DNA from: Amycolatopsis lurida
GTDB lineage: Bacteria; Actinomycetota; Actinomycetes; Mycobacteriales; Pseudonocardiaceae
Reading direction: 5' to 3'
Length of the DNA stretch: 64,000 nucleotides
NCBI RefSeq assembly: GCF_900105055.1
Contig: NZ_FNTA01000001.1
Location: 1 to 64,000 of the forward strand
Shown one piece after another: positions 44,591 to 51,946 of the stretch. Position numbers and translations under genes: made by a program. A model generated the notes under the pieces. The model was not told the DNA's origin and did not search any database. It worked only from the letters and a program-made list of their open reading frames with translations. Each line of letters starts with the position of its first letter. The first letter of the stretch is position 1.

Positions 44591-45574
44591 ATGGAGCTGG
44601 AACTGCGCCACCTGCGCATCATGTGCGCGATCGCCGAACTCGGGAGTATCACCAAGGCGGCGAACACGCTCGGAATGGCGCAGCCTGCACTGACAGCACA
44701 ACTGAAGCGCATCGAACGGACCCTCGGCGGGAAGCTGTTCCTGCGCGACCACACGGGTACCCGGCCGACCGCGCTCGGCCTCCTCGTCCTCGACAGGGCG
44801 AAGATGGTGCTCCCCGCCGTGTCGTCGCTGCACGACGAGGCGGCGCGGCTCGCCCAGCACGCCGGTACCGGTGAGCCGGTGACCCTGCGGCTCGGCTCGG
44901 CGACGGGGCCGATGCTGGGGGCGCTCCTGCAGCGTCTCGGCACCACCCATCCCGACATCCATGTCGCCACGCATACGTCGTGGTCGGCCAACAAACTCGC
45001 GGACATGACCGCCGAGGGCGCGCTGGACTTCGCCTTCGTCGGCGTTTGCGGTGACGCCGCGCCGCCGCCGGAGCCCGGCCTCCGCTGGCGGACGCTCGCG
45101 CATCATCCGGTGTTCGTGCTGATGTCGGCGCGGGACGAGCGCGCGCAGCGGCCCGAGGTCGAGCTCGGCGCGCTCGCGAACGAACGGTGGTGCGCGACGC
45201 CGGGTGACGGCTGTTTCGGCGACTGTTTCGCCTCCGCTTGCGCGAGATCGGGGTTCACACCGCGTTCGTTGTACGAAACCGATGTGCTGACGTGTATCGA
45301 GATGGTCGAGTCGGGACACGCGGTGGTGCTGTGCCAGCCGCTGTTCCACGAGATCCCGGGCATCGTCGCGGTCCCGATCGCGGGGAATCCGCTGAGCTGG
45401 CGGAACCTCGTCGGCTGGTCGGAGCGCGGGGAGATGGGTCCCTTCGCCGCGGAGATGATCGCCCTGTCCCGCGCGGTGTACGGCGAACTGATCGACCGGC
45501 GGCCGACCTACTCGAAGTATCTGGAGTTGAACCCGGGGTACGGCGTGGACTACACGGACGCCGGGATGCGCTGA
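44591..45574 (+). CDS. LysR-family transcriptional regulator
   Basis: The 327-residue regulator has its HTH at about 1-60 (LRHLRIMCAIAELGSITKAANTLGMAQPALTAQLKRIE in usual LysR order) and a substrate-binding domain. Cys residues in GDGCFGDCFASACARSG are unusual for the family and could sense redox state or metal. The start is probably leaderless. It is followed in the same direction by a secreted protease gene, and an 11-base site is shared by both upstream regions. It may therefore control itself and the protease. Confidence 0.9.
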   Translation: MELELRHLRIMCAIAELGSITKAANTLGMAQPALTAQLKRIERTLGGKLFLRDHTGTRPTALGLLVLDRAKMVLPAVSSLHDEAARLAQHAGTGEPVTLRLGSATGPMLGALLQRLGTTHPDIHVATHTSWSANKLADMTAEGALDFAFVGVCGDAAPPPEPGLRWRTLAHHPVFVLMSARDERAQRPEVELGALANERWCATPGDGCFGDCFASACARSGFTPRSLYETDVLTCIEMVESGHAVVLCQPLFHEIPGIVAVPIAGNPLSWRNLVGWSERGEMGPFAAEMIALSRAVYGELIDRRPTYSKYLELNPGYGVDYTDAGMR

Positions 45575-45595
45575 CCTGCGCGAAAGCGGTCAATA

Positions 45596-45642
45596 GGTCC
45601 AGTCCACTGGGGTGGATATGACCTAAATGGTATGTACCATTT
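45596..45642 (+). promoter_or_regulatory. Protease control region: LysR-type site and AAATGGTA dyad
   Basis: GGTCCAGTCCA (45596-45606) matches the site upstream of the LysR gene. AAATGGTA and TACCATTT (45625-45632, 45635-45642) form a perfect 8-bp dyad with a two-base spacer. Both lie 66-112 bases before the protease ATG. Confidence 0.5.
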
Positions 45643-45707
45643 GCATCAGGTGCCTCGTACGGTCTGGACGAGATCTTCTTCCGGAACGCGGTGAGGAAAC
45701 GCCTGAA

Positions 45708-47033
45708 ATGAACCGAAAGATCGTAGCGGCCGCCGCGGCGGCTCTGACCGGCGCGGGCCTGGTCACGGCCATCGCGCTGACGCCGAGCGCCAGCGCCGGC
45801 CAGAACGTGTCGGCCGCCGAGCAGGTCCGGTCGGAGATCGTCGCCGCCTTGGCGCGAGACCTGAAGATCAGTCCGGAACAGGCGAGGACCCGCCTCGACG
45901 GCGAGCAGAAGGCGGCCAGCGCCGACAGCGACCTCAAATCCCGGCTCGGCTCGTCCTACGCCGGATCCTGGCTGGACGCGGCCGGGACCACGCTGACCGT
46001 CGCGGTCACCGACGCGGCACTGGAGGGTGTCGTCCGTGCGGCGGGCGCGGCCCCGAAGACGGTCGCGCGGAGTGCGGCTCAGCTCGACGCGGCGAAGCTG
46101 TCGTTGGACGCCAAGGGAACCAGCGCTCCGAAGACCGTGCCCGGCTGGTACGTCGACGCCACCACGAACTCGATCGTGGTACTGGCCAACGCCGGTGGCG
46201 AGGCGGCCGCGAAATCGTGGGCCACCGCGGCGGGCGTGGGCGCCGACGCGGTGCGGGTCGAGACCAGCGCCGAAAGCCCGGTTCCGCTGATCGACGTCAT
46301 CGGCGGCAACGCCTACACCTTCGGCTCGGGCCGGTGCTCGATCGGTTTCTCGGTCGAAGGCGGCTTCGTGACCGCGGGACACTGCGGCACCACGGGGACG
46401 CGGACTTCGAACCCGAGCGGGAGCGTCGCCGGTTCCAGCTTCCCCGGTAACGACTACGGCTGGGTCCGCGTGGACGCGGGCAACACCCCGCGTCCGCTGG
46501 TGAACCGCTACCCGGGCACCGTGCCGGTGGCGGGTTCGCAGGAGGCCGCGATCGGCGCGTCGGTCTGCCGTTCCGGTTCCACGACGGGCTGGCACTGCGG
46601 CACCATCCAGCAGAAGAACGCGTCGGTGAACTACCCGCAGGGCACCGTTTCCGGCCTCACCCGGACCAACGCCTGCGCCGAGCCGGGTGACTCGGGTGGT
46701 TCGTGGCTCGCGGGCGACCAGGCGCAGGGCGTCACCTCCGGTGGCTCCGGCAACTGCAGCTCGGGCGGCACGTTCTACTTCCAGCCGATCTCGGAGATCC
46801 TGAGCGTCTACAACCTGCGTCTGGTGACCTCGGGTTCGAACCCGCCCTCCAGCACGACGCCGACCACCACGACGTCGAACAACCCGCCCGGTGGAACCTG
46901 GGCGGCAGGCACCACCTACGCCGTCGGCGCGACGGTGACTTACGGCGGTGCCACTTACCGGGCCCTGCAGGGCCACACCGCTCAGGCAGGTTGGGAGCCG
47001 CCGAACGTCCCAGCGCTTTGGGCGCGCGCCTGA
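45708..47033 (+). CDS. Streptogrisin/alpha-lytic-type secreted protease with chitin-binding module
   Basis: The 441-residue S1E protease has a signal peptide (about 1-30), an alpha-lytic-type prodomain (about 35-195) and a mature domain starting near IDVIGGNAYTFG. The triad is H225 (TAGHCG), D249 (NDYGWVRVD) and S329 (EPGDSGGSW). A Thr/Pro/Asn linker leads to a C-terminal CBM5/12-type module (about 398-441, W at both ends), which usually binds chitin or cellulose. The propeptide folds the enzyme and is removed outside the cell. ATG 45708 follows GAGGA by about 10 bases. Confidence 0.93.
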   Translation: MNRKIVAAAAAALTGAGLVTAIALTPSASAGQNVSAAEQVRSEIVAALARDLKISPEQARTRLDGEQKAASADSDLKSRLGSSYAGSWLDAAGTTLTVAVTDAALEGVVRAAGAAPKTVARSAAQLDAAKLSLDAKGTSAPKTVPGWYVDATTNSIVVLANAGGEAAAKSWATAAGVGADAVRVETSAESPVPLIDVIGGNAYTFGSGRCSIGFSVEGGFVTAGHCGTTGTRTSNPSGSVAGSSFPGNDYGWVRVDAGNTPRPLVNRYPGTVPVAGSQEAAIGASVCRSGSTTGWHCGTIQQKNASVNYPQGTVSGLTRTNACAEPGDSGGSWLAGDQAQGVTSGGSGNCSSGGTFYFQPISEILSVYNLRLVTSGSNPPSSTTPTTTTSNNPPGGTWAAGTTYAVGATVTYGGATYRALQGHTAQAGWEPPNVPALWARA

Positions 47034-47075
47034 CCGCCTAGCCGTCCGGGCCACACGCAGGGGTGCGCCCGGACC

Positions 47076-47112
47076 GACCGCCCCCGACGTCGTCCGTGCG
47101 TCGGGGGCGGTC
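47076..47112 (+). terminator. Strong GC-rich terminator hairpin after the protease
   Basis: GACCGCCCCCGACG (47076-47089) pairs over all 14 bases with CGTCGGGGGCGGTC (47099-47112) around a nine-base loop, followed by CCTCTTC. Confidence 0.6.
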
Positions 47113-47123
47113 CCTCTTCACGG

Positions 47124-47225
47124 CGTAACTCGCGTGATCGAAGGCGTAACTCACGTGATCAGACGCCGCACACTCGAGTTACGCCTTCAATCACGCGAGT
47201 TACGTGCCTGATCACGCGAGTTACG
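47124..47225. repeat. Cluster of CGTAACTCGCGTGATC repeats at a convergent junction
   Basis: CGTAACTCGCGTGATC is present forward at 47124-47139 and, with one change, at 47145-47160. It is present inverted at 47190-47204 and 47210-47225, and in shortened form at 47171-47183. GAAGGCGTAACTC (47140-47152) and GAGTTACGCCTTC (47176-47188) give a perfect 13-bp hairpin. The cluster lies between the protease and gdx stops and may terminate both transcripts. Confidence 0.7.
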
Positions 47226-47227
47226 GC

Positions 47228-47542
47228 TCAGTGCAGGATTTTGAGGCCCACCACACAGGCCACGATCCCCACGATCAGCAGGATCCTGGCCACCGAAACG
47301 GTTTCCGCCCCCGACCACATGCCGTAGGCGACGGTGAGCGAAGCCCCGATGCCGACCCAGACCGCGTAGGCGGTGCCGACGGGGAGATCCTTCATCGCGT
47401 ACGCGAGGCCCACCATGCTGGCGACCAGCGTCACGCCGAAGATCACCGACGGTACCGGCCGGGACAGCCCTTCGGATTTGCCGAGGGCGGTGGCCCATAC
47501 GGCTTCCAGCACACCCGAAACGATCAGGACAAGCCACGACAT
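47228..47542 (-). CDS. gdx: Guanidinium exporter Gdx (SMR family, SugE-type)
   Basis: The 104-residue four-helix SMR protein has the substrate-binding Glu in MSWLVLIVSGVLEAVWAT (E13) followed by GLSRPVPSV and AYAMKDLPVGTAYAVWVGIG, which match the SugE/Gdx branch rather than EmrE. Gdx proteins export guanidinium in exchange for protons as antiparallel dimers. The start is ATG 47542, preceded by GGGAG; the longer frame to 47587 reads through a guanidine-III riboswitch, which independently supports the function. Confidence 0.93.
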   Translation of the reverse strand: MSWLVLIVSGVLEAVWATALGKSEGLSRPVPSVIFGVTLVASMVGLAYAMKDLPVGTAYAVWVGIGASLTVAYGMWSGAETVSVARILLIVGIVACVVGLKILH

Positions 47543-47545
47543 GAC

Positions 47546-47599
47546 GCGCTCCCAGAGCGCCGTCTTGTCGCTGGCCGGGTACGGCACCCACTCGTCCGG
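47546..47599 (-). promoter_or_regulatory. Guanidine-III riboswitch (ykkC-III) with SD-sequestering hairpin
   Basis: Minus-strand 47599-47557 contains, in order, CCGGACGAG, GTGCCGTACCCGG, and GACAAGACGGCGC, the conserved blocks of the ykkC-III pseudoknot. GTGCCGT can pair with ACGGCGC, with one U-G pair, as in known members. Immediately after, GCGCTC-TGG-GAGCGC forms a hairpin that hides the GGGAG ribosome-binding site. The GGCGC segment is shared by the two structures. Guanidinium binding would favour the pseudoknot and free the ribosome-binding site of gdx. Confidence 0.9.
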
Positions 47600-47690
47600 G
47601 GACCTCGATCACGAGGTTCCACGACCAGGATGGCACACCGCCGCACAGGGTGCCCGCGGGTTTGACGAGGGTCACCACCCGGGCCTGAGC

Positions 47691-48272
47691 TCAGCCCGCC
47701 AGCAGCGTGCGCGTGGTCCTGGCCACCAGGTCGACGGTGCGCGGCGGTGGCGCCTCACCGCGGTCGAGATGGCGCCTCACCGCCGCGTAGGGAAGGTCCA
47801 CCAAGGCGAGCATCAGTTCGTCGGTGCTCCGGCCGGTCAGCGGACGCAGCCGTCGCACGACCTTGGTGATCGCCGCGTCGAGGCGCTGGTTGGCGGCGTC
47901 GACGCGGGCGCGGTCTTCGGCGCTCCAGTCGTCGACGCCGAGCGCTCTGTCGCCGCCGTAGAGCAGTTTCCCCTCGGCGGGATGGGCGCGGCACCAGCGG
48001 ACGACCTGTGCGGCGGCCTCGACGGCGGCTTCGATGACCGGTTCCTGTTCGAGTGCTTTGAGGTAGCCCTGCTGGAAGCGGGTCACCGTGCGAAACCAGA
48101 CGGCGGCGAGCAGCGCCGGACGTCCGGGGAAGCGGTGGTAGATCGACCCGCTCGGCGCGCCGACCTGGCGGGCGACGGCCGACATGGTCACCCCGGCGGC
48201 CCCTTCGGTGGCGAAGATCCGCACGGCGGCGTCGAGGAAGTCATCGGCGGTGTGCCGCGGTGGCCGTCCCAT
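47691..48272 (-). CDS. TetR-family transcriptional regulator
   Basis: The 193-residue TetR protein has its HTH at about 8-55 (VTMSAVARQVGAPSGSIYHRF) and a helical ligand domain with WCRAHPAEGKLLYGG. It is divergent from the SRPBCC gene, 59 bases between starts. The gap holds AGAGAC (48277-48282) and GTCTCT (48310-48315), a 6-bp inverted repeat, and TATGGT as a possible -10 for the SRPBCC gene. It probably regulates that gene. It lies upstream of the gdx leader but is not part of it. Confidence 0.9.
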   Translation of the reverse strand: MGRPPRHTADDFLDAAVRIFATEGAAGVTMSAVARQVGAPSGSIYHRFPGRPALLAAVWFRTVTRFQQGYLKALEQEPVIEAAVEAAAQVVRWCRAHPAEGKLLYGGDRALGVDDWSAEDRARVDAANQRLDAAITKVVRRLRPLTGRSTDELMLALVDLPYAAVRRHLDRGEAPPPRTVDLVARTTRTLLAG

Positions 48273-48331
48273 TTTCAGAGACTATCCTCTACTATGGTTT
48301 TAGGGGAAGGTCTCTAGAACTGGGAGGCGCG

Positions 48332-48877
48332 ATGCGCGTGTGGAACAGGCATCACCGGATCGTCGGCGTGGCACAGGACCGTGCCGGCGCGCTGATCGAC
48401 ACTCTGTCCGCGGACGGCGACAGGCTCTGGCCCGTCGACGCGTGGCCGCCGTTGCGGTTCGACCGGCCACTCGGGGTGGGCGCCGACGGCGGGCACGGAC
48501 CGGTGCGGTATCACGTCGAGTCCTACGAGCCAGGAAGGTCCGTGCGGTTCAGGTTCAGCGCGCCCCGCGGCTTCGACGGGTTCCACGAATTCACCCTGCG
48601 CGCGACGGAAACCGGGGAGACCGAACTCGTGCACCTCATGGTGCTGCGGCTTCGGCACCCGGCATGGTTCACCTATCCGCTGTTGTGGCGGCCGATGCAC
48701 GACGCGTTGCTGGAAGACTGCCTCGACCGTGCCGAGCGTGAACTCACCGGCACGGTCGCGAAGCCGGCGCGATGGAGCCTTTACGTTCGGCTCTTGCGGA
48801 GCCTGATCTCCGGCAGGAGGCCCTTTCGCTTGAGTACGAACAAAGTGCCGCCGATGAGCACGACGGCGATCAAGTAA
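48332..48877 (+). CDS. SRPBCC-fold protein
   Basis: The 181-residue protein has a polyketide-cyclase/START-like helix-grip fold at about 5-145: IVGVAQDRAGALIDTL, VRYHVESYEPGRSVRFRF, and a C-terminal helix LLWRPMHDALLEDCLDRAE. Such proteins bind hydrophobic ligands. The last 30 residues, from about ARWSLYV onward, are encoded in DNA antisense to the 3' end of the mannosyltransferase gene and may be a late read-through extension. ATG 48332 follows GGGAGG. TetR control is likely from its divergent neighbour. Confidence 0.8.
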   Translation: MRVWNRHHRIVGVAQDRAGALIDTLSADGDRLWPVDAWPPLRFDRPLGVGADGGHGPVRYHVESYEPGRSVRFRFSAPRGFDGFHEFTLRATETGETELVHLMVLRLRHPAWFTYPLLWRPMHDALLEDCLDRAERELTGTVAKPARWSLYVRLLRSLISGRRPFRLSTNKVPPMSTTAIK

Positions 48878-50220
48878 CCCAGCGCCAGGGAGACGGCGCC
48901 GCCGTTCGCGGGCGGGAGAAGAACACCGAACACCGCGCTGACGACGGCGAGGATCCAACGGCCGCGGTCGGTCGTCAGGCTCACGGCCAGCAGGGCGACC
49001 GTCCACAAGAGATACCAGGGCTGGACGACCGGCCCGAGGACCAGCATCGCGGCGAAGGTCAGTCCCGCGGCGTAGAGCGGGTGCAGCTTCTCGCGATAGG
49101 TGAGCCAAAGCAGCCTGGCGCCCACGGCGAGGCCGAGGATCGCGCCGATCAGGGAGAACACCTTGATCGCGCCGTCGGTCAGGTCGGCTCCGAAGACCTT
49201 GCCCACCCCGCCGACGAGGAAGCCGAGTTCGTTGGTGGGGGCCATCCAGCTGTGGACCTGGCCGGAAACCCCGGACAGCACCCGGACCCAGCCGAAACCG
49301 AGCCCGCTGCCGAGTGAGATCGCCACCGTGACGGCGGCGAATCCGGCGGGCAGCCCGAGCGCCACCGCCACCCGGCCCGCGGGAGTCGCCCGGCGGAACA
49401 GAGCGACGCCGACGAACAGCAGGCCGGCGACCGCCACGATCTTGATGTTCGCGGCGGCGCTCACCGCGACCACGCCGACGGCGATCAGCGCGGGCCGGGC
49501 CACACCGGTCTTCGCCGCGCCCAGGAGGACGAGTTCCAGCCCGGCGACCATCAGGCCGACCATGAGCCCGTCATTGTGCACGCCCCCCACGACGTGCCAC
49601 AGCACCAGCGGGTTGAGCAGGGCCAGCCACAGCGCGATCGACGGGGAGACCCCGACGCGGCGGGCGAGCCGGGGGAGCGCCCACGCCATCAGCACGATTC
49701 CGATCAGCCCCAGCAACCGGTGCAGCAGCACCGTCGGCACGAAGGCGTCCCCGGCGACGTGGGCGATCGTGCGGGCCAGCGCGACGAACGCGGGACCGTA
49801 GGGTGCGGGCGTGTCCCGCCAGTAGTGGCTGACCGCCATCGTCACCGGCGAATCGGCGCCGAGCGCCTCGGCGGGCCCGACGAGATAGGTGTCGAATCCC
49901 TTGGCCGCGATCAGGCCCTGCGCCAGATAGCTGTTGATGTCGCCGCTGAACAGCGGGCGCGCGACCAGCAGGGGCGCGCACCACGAGACCGCGATCCAGT
50001 ACAGCCGCCGTTCGGGCAATCCGGCGGCGAGGCGTCCGATGCCGAGCCAGGACAGCACGAGGGTGGCCATCCCGGCGACACCCAGCGCCACCACCAGCAC
50101 CGACGGCAGGCCGATCCCGGACGTGACCAGCACCAGTACGGCGATTCCAAGGAAACCCGCCCAGTGCAACGTCGAGATGTTCAGCCCGGTCTTCTCCGGC
50201 GCGGGCAAGACGTTCTGCAT
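48781..50220 (-). CDS. mptB: GT-C polyprenol-phosphomannose alpha-1,6-mannosyltransferase (MptB-like)
   Basis: The 479-residue integral membrane protein has about 12-13 helices. The first large extracytoplasmic loop has FSGDINSYLAQGLIAAKG, the acidic GT-C motif of MptA/MptB-type enzymes, and VGPAEALG. These use decaprenyl-phosphomannose to extend the alpha-1,6-mannan backbone of lipomannan-like glycolipids. VGGVHNDGLMVGLMVAGLEL is also characteristic. It is monocistronic and divergent from the DUF4230 gene. Its 3' end overlaps the SRPBCC gene antisense by 97 bp. Confidence 0.85.
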   Translation of the reverse strand: MQNVLPAPEKTGLNISTLHWAGFLGIAVLVLVTSGIGLPSVLVVALGVAGMATLVLSWLGIGRLAAGLPERRLYWIAVSWCAPLLVARPLFSGDINSYLAQGLIAAKGFDTYLVGPAEALGADSPVTMAVSHYWRDTPAPYGPAFVALARTIAHVAGDAFVPTVLLHRLLGLIGIVLMAWALPRLARRVGVSPSIALWLALLNPLVLWHVVGGVHNDGLMVGLMVAGLELVLLGAAKTGVARPALIAVGVVAVSAAANIKIVAVAGLLFVGVALFRRATPAGRVAVALGLPAGFAAVTVAISLGSGLGFGWVRVLSGVSGQVHSWMAPTNELGFLVGGVGKVFGADLTDGAIKVFSLIGAILGLAVGARLLWLTYREKLHPLYAAGLTFAAMLVLGPVVQPWYLLWTVALLAVSLTTDRGRWILAVVSAVFGVLLPPANGGAVSLALGYLIAVVLIGGTLFVLKRKGLLPEIRLRKSRT

Positions 50221-50331
50221 GCGGCCAAACTACTCCAAGTGCGAAGTCCGGTTCCGCCGAACGTAGGGGAAACCGGTTGTGATGCTTCGGGGCCGCGTCC
50301 GCCGGGTACCCCCCGCCGTGGAGAGGCGGTG

Positions 50332-50967
50332 GTGAGCGTGAAAAAGCGCTGGGTGCGTCTCGGGGTGTTCGGCTTGGCCGGGCTCCTGATCGTCGCGGCG
50401 GCATTGCAGCTCACCGGGCTGCTGCCGAAGCTCAATCCGTTCGGAACGTCCACTGTGGACCGTTCGCAACCCGCGGTGCTCCAGGCGGTCCGGGATCTGA
50501 GCCAGTATCACGCCGCGGTCGGCGACTACCAGGTCATCGTCGACATCGAGAAGGACGTCCAGTGGGTACCCGCGAGCATCGCCGGCGAACGCACCCTGTT
50601 CGTCGCGGCGGGCTCTGTCGACGCGTACGTCGACTTCGGGCCACTGGTGGAGAATTCGCTGACCGTGTCCGAAGACCGGCGATCGGTCGAGGTCCGGCTC
50701 CCCGAACCGAAGCTGGCGAAACCCAATCTGGACAACGAACGGAGCTACGTCTTCGGCCAGGAGCGCGGCCTGTTCGATCGGCTCGGCGCCCTGGTTTCCG
50801 TGCAGGACCAGCGGCCGTTCTACCTCGCCGCGGAGAAACGCATCGGTGAAGCCGCGCAACACTCCGGCCTGCTCGAGCGCGCCAAGACCAACACCAAGGC
50901 GATGCTCACACAGCTGCTCCGAGGGCTGGGCTTCCAGGTCACCTTCGCGGCGGAACCCGCCACCTGA
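50332..50967 (+). CDS. DUF4230 membrane-anchored protein
   Basis: The roughly 211-residue protein has one N-terminal membrane helix (about 7-27) and an extracytoplasmic DUF4230 domain (about 50-205, with VGDYQVIVDIEKDVQWVP, YVDFGPL and LTVSEDRRSVEVRLPEP). The domain is widespread and of unknown function. Starts at GTG 50329, 50332 and 50338 are all in frame; 50332 has the best spacing from GGAG. It is divergent from the mannosyltransferase gene and followed by a second SRPBCC gene. Confidence 0.85.
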   Translation: MSVKKRWVRLGVFGLAGLLIVAAALQLTGLLPKLNPFGTSTVDRSQPAVLQAVRDLSQYHAAVGDYQVIVDIEKDVQWVPASIAGERTLFVAAGSVDAYVDFGPLVENSLTVSEDRRSVEVRLPEPKLAKPNLDNERSYVFGQERGLFDRLGALVSVQDQRPFYLAAEKRIGEAAQHSGLLERAKTNTKAMLTQLLRGLGFQVTFAAEPAT

Positions 50968-51022
50968 CCTCCGCGCCCCCGGTCGGGAATCACGAACAGG
51001 AGACCGCGCGGCGACCGGCCAG

Positions 51023-51042
51023 GCTTCATACGCGGATGAAGC
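51023..51042 (+). promoter_or_regulatory. Inverted repeat upstream of the second SRPBCC gene
   Basis: GCTTCAT (51023-51029) and ATGAAGC (51036-51042) are perfect 7-bp arms around six bases. With no T-tract it looks more like an operator than a terminator. Confidence 0.3.
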
Positions 51043-51162
51043 AAAGCGCTCCTCGGGCGCTCATCGGCGCACGATGATTCCGCGTCCGTGCGGTGCTCAC
51101 CCCGCCGGTCTTGACCGGACGGGCTCGTGCTGGTGGGCTGGCGAAGTCGACTGGGAGGCGCG

Positions 51163-51672
51163 ATGGTGACGAAGCCGAGGGACAGCCTGACCTACAGTGA
51201 ACCGATCGCGACCGGGGAGGTCACGATCGACACCGCCCCCGAACAGGTATACCGGCTGGTCAGTGATCCGGTCGCGATGTCGGAGTGCACCGAAGAACTC
51301 CGCAAAGCCCGGTGGATCCGCGGCGCGACCGAGGCCCGCGTGGGGAACTGGTTCGCCGGCAGCAACCGCAACGGGTGGCGGCGCTGGGTGACCCACGCCG
51401 AGATCACCGAGGCCGAACCCGGCCACCGGTTCGCCTACCGGGTGCGCACGCCGTTCTTCGTGCCGATTTCCCGGTGGGAGTACGAAATCGCCCCCGACGG
51501 CGACGGCACCCGTCTCGTCGTCAAGAACTGGCTGCGGGTGCCACCGTGGTTCATCCCGATCGCCATCCTCATCACCGGCGAGCCGGATCGAGCCGGGACC
51601 AACCGGGCCAATATCGCCGCCACGCTGGAGCGGGTCAAGGCCCGGCTGGAGGGCCGGGAATGGCACCGCTAG
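51163..51672 (+). CDS. SRPBCC-fold protein
   Basis: The 169-residue helix-grip protein has TGEVTIDTAPEQVYRLVSDP at the N-terminus, the usual SRPBCC opening, then WFAGSNRNGWRRW, YRVRTPFFVPISRWEYEI and a C-terminal helix NIAATLERVKARLEG. It would bind a small hydrophobic ligand. ATG 51163 has the same 15-base leader, CTGGGAGGCGCGATG, as the SRPBCC gene at 48332. It is convergent with an antiporter gene across a repeat-filled gap. Confidence 0.85.
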   Translation: MVTKPRDSLTYSEPIATGEVTIDTAPEQVYRLVSDPVAMSECTEELRKARWIRGATEARVGNWFAGSNRNGWRRWVTHAEITEAEPGHRFAYRVRTPFFVPISRWEYEIAPDGDGTRLVVKNWLRVPPWFIPIAILITGEPDRAGTNRANIAATLERVKARLEGREWHR

Positions 51673-51946
51673 CGTGATCGTTTTCTGACACGCGACGAGG
51701 CCCGGCCACGAACGTGTCGTCCGTCGGATCACGCGTGTCGTCCGTCTGGTCACGCGAAATGGCCGACTCGGTTCAGCGATTCGGAAGTGGCGATTCGGGT
51801 TATCGAGGGGGAGGCCACGTGGCGTGTTGCGAAAGCCACTTTCGCAACGTTGAAGGTTGCGAAAGTGGCTTTCGCAACGCAGCGGCTGCCCAGACGGAAT
51901 CGGTGACACGCGAGCGGACTGCCTACCCCAGCCACGTACGCCGGCC
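51673..51946. repeat. Repeat-filled convergent gap with two palindrome families
   Basis: A 21-base direct repeat starting GTGTCGTCCGTC occurs in tandem at 51714-51734 and 51735-51755, with three differences; each copy ends in CACGC. Further on, 51826-51878 is a 53-base element of two 23-base palindromes (51826-51848 and 51856-51878) with arms GTTGCGAAAG and CTTTCGCAAC, separated by GTTGAAG. It is an inverted near-copy of 22964-23016. Confidence 0.8.

Noticed and set aside
47543..47587. A start for gdx at 47587, adding 15 residues
   Set aside because: The extra codons lie within the guanidine-III aptamer, and SugE/Gdx proteins begin at the MSW residue encoded from 47542.
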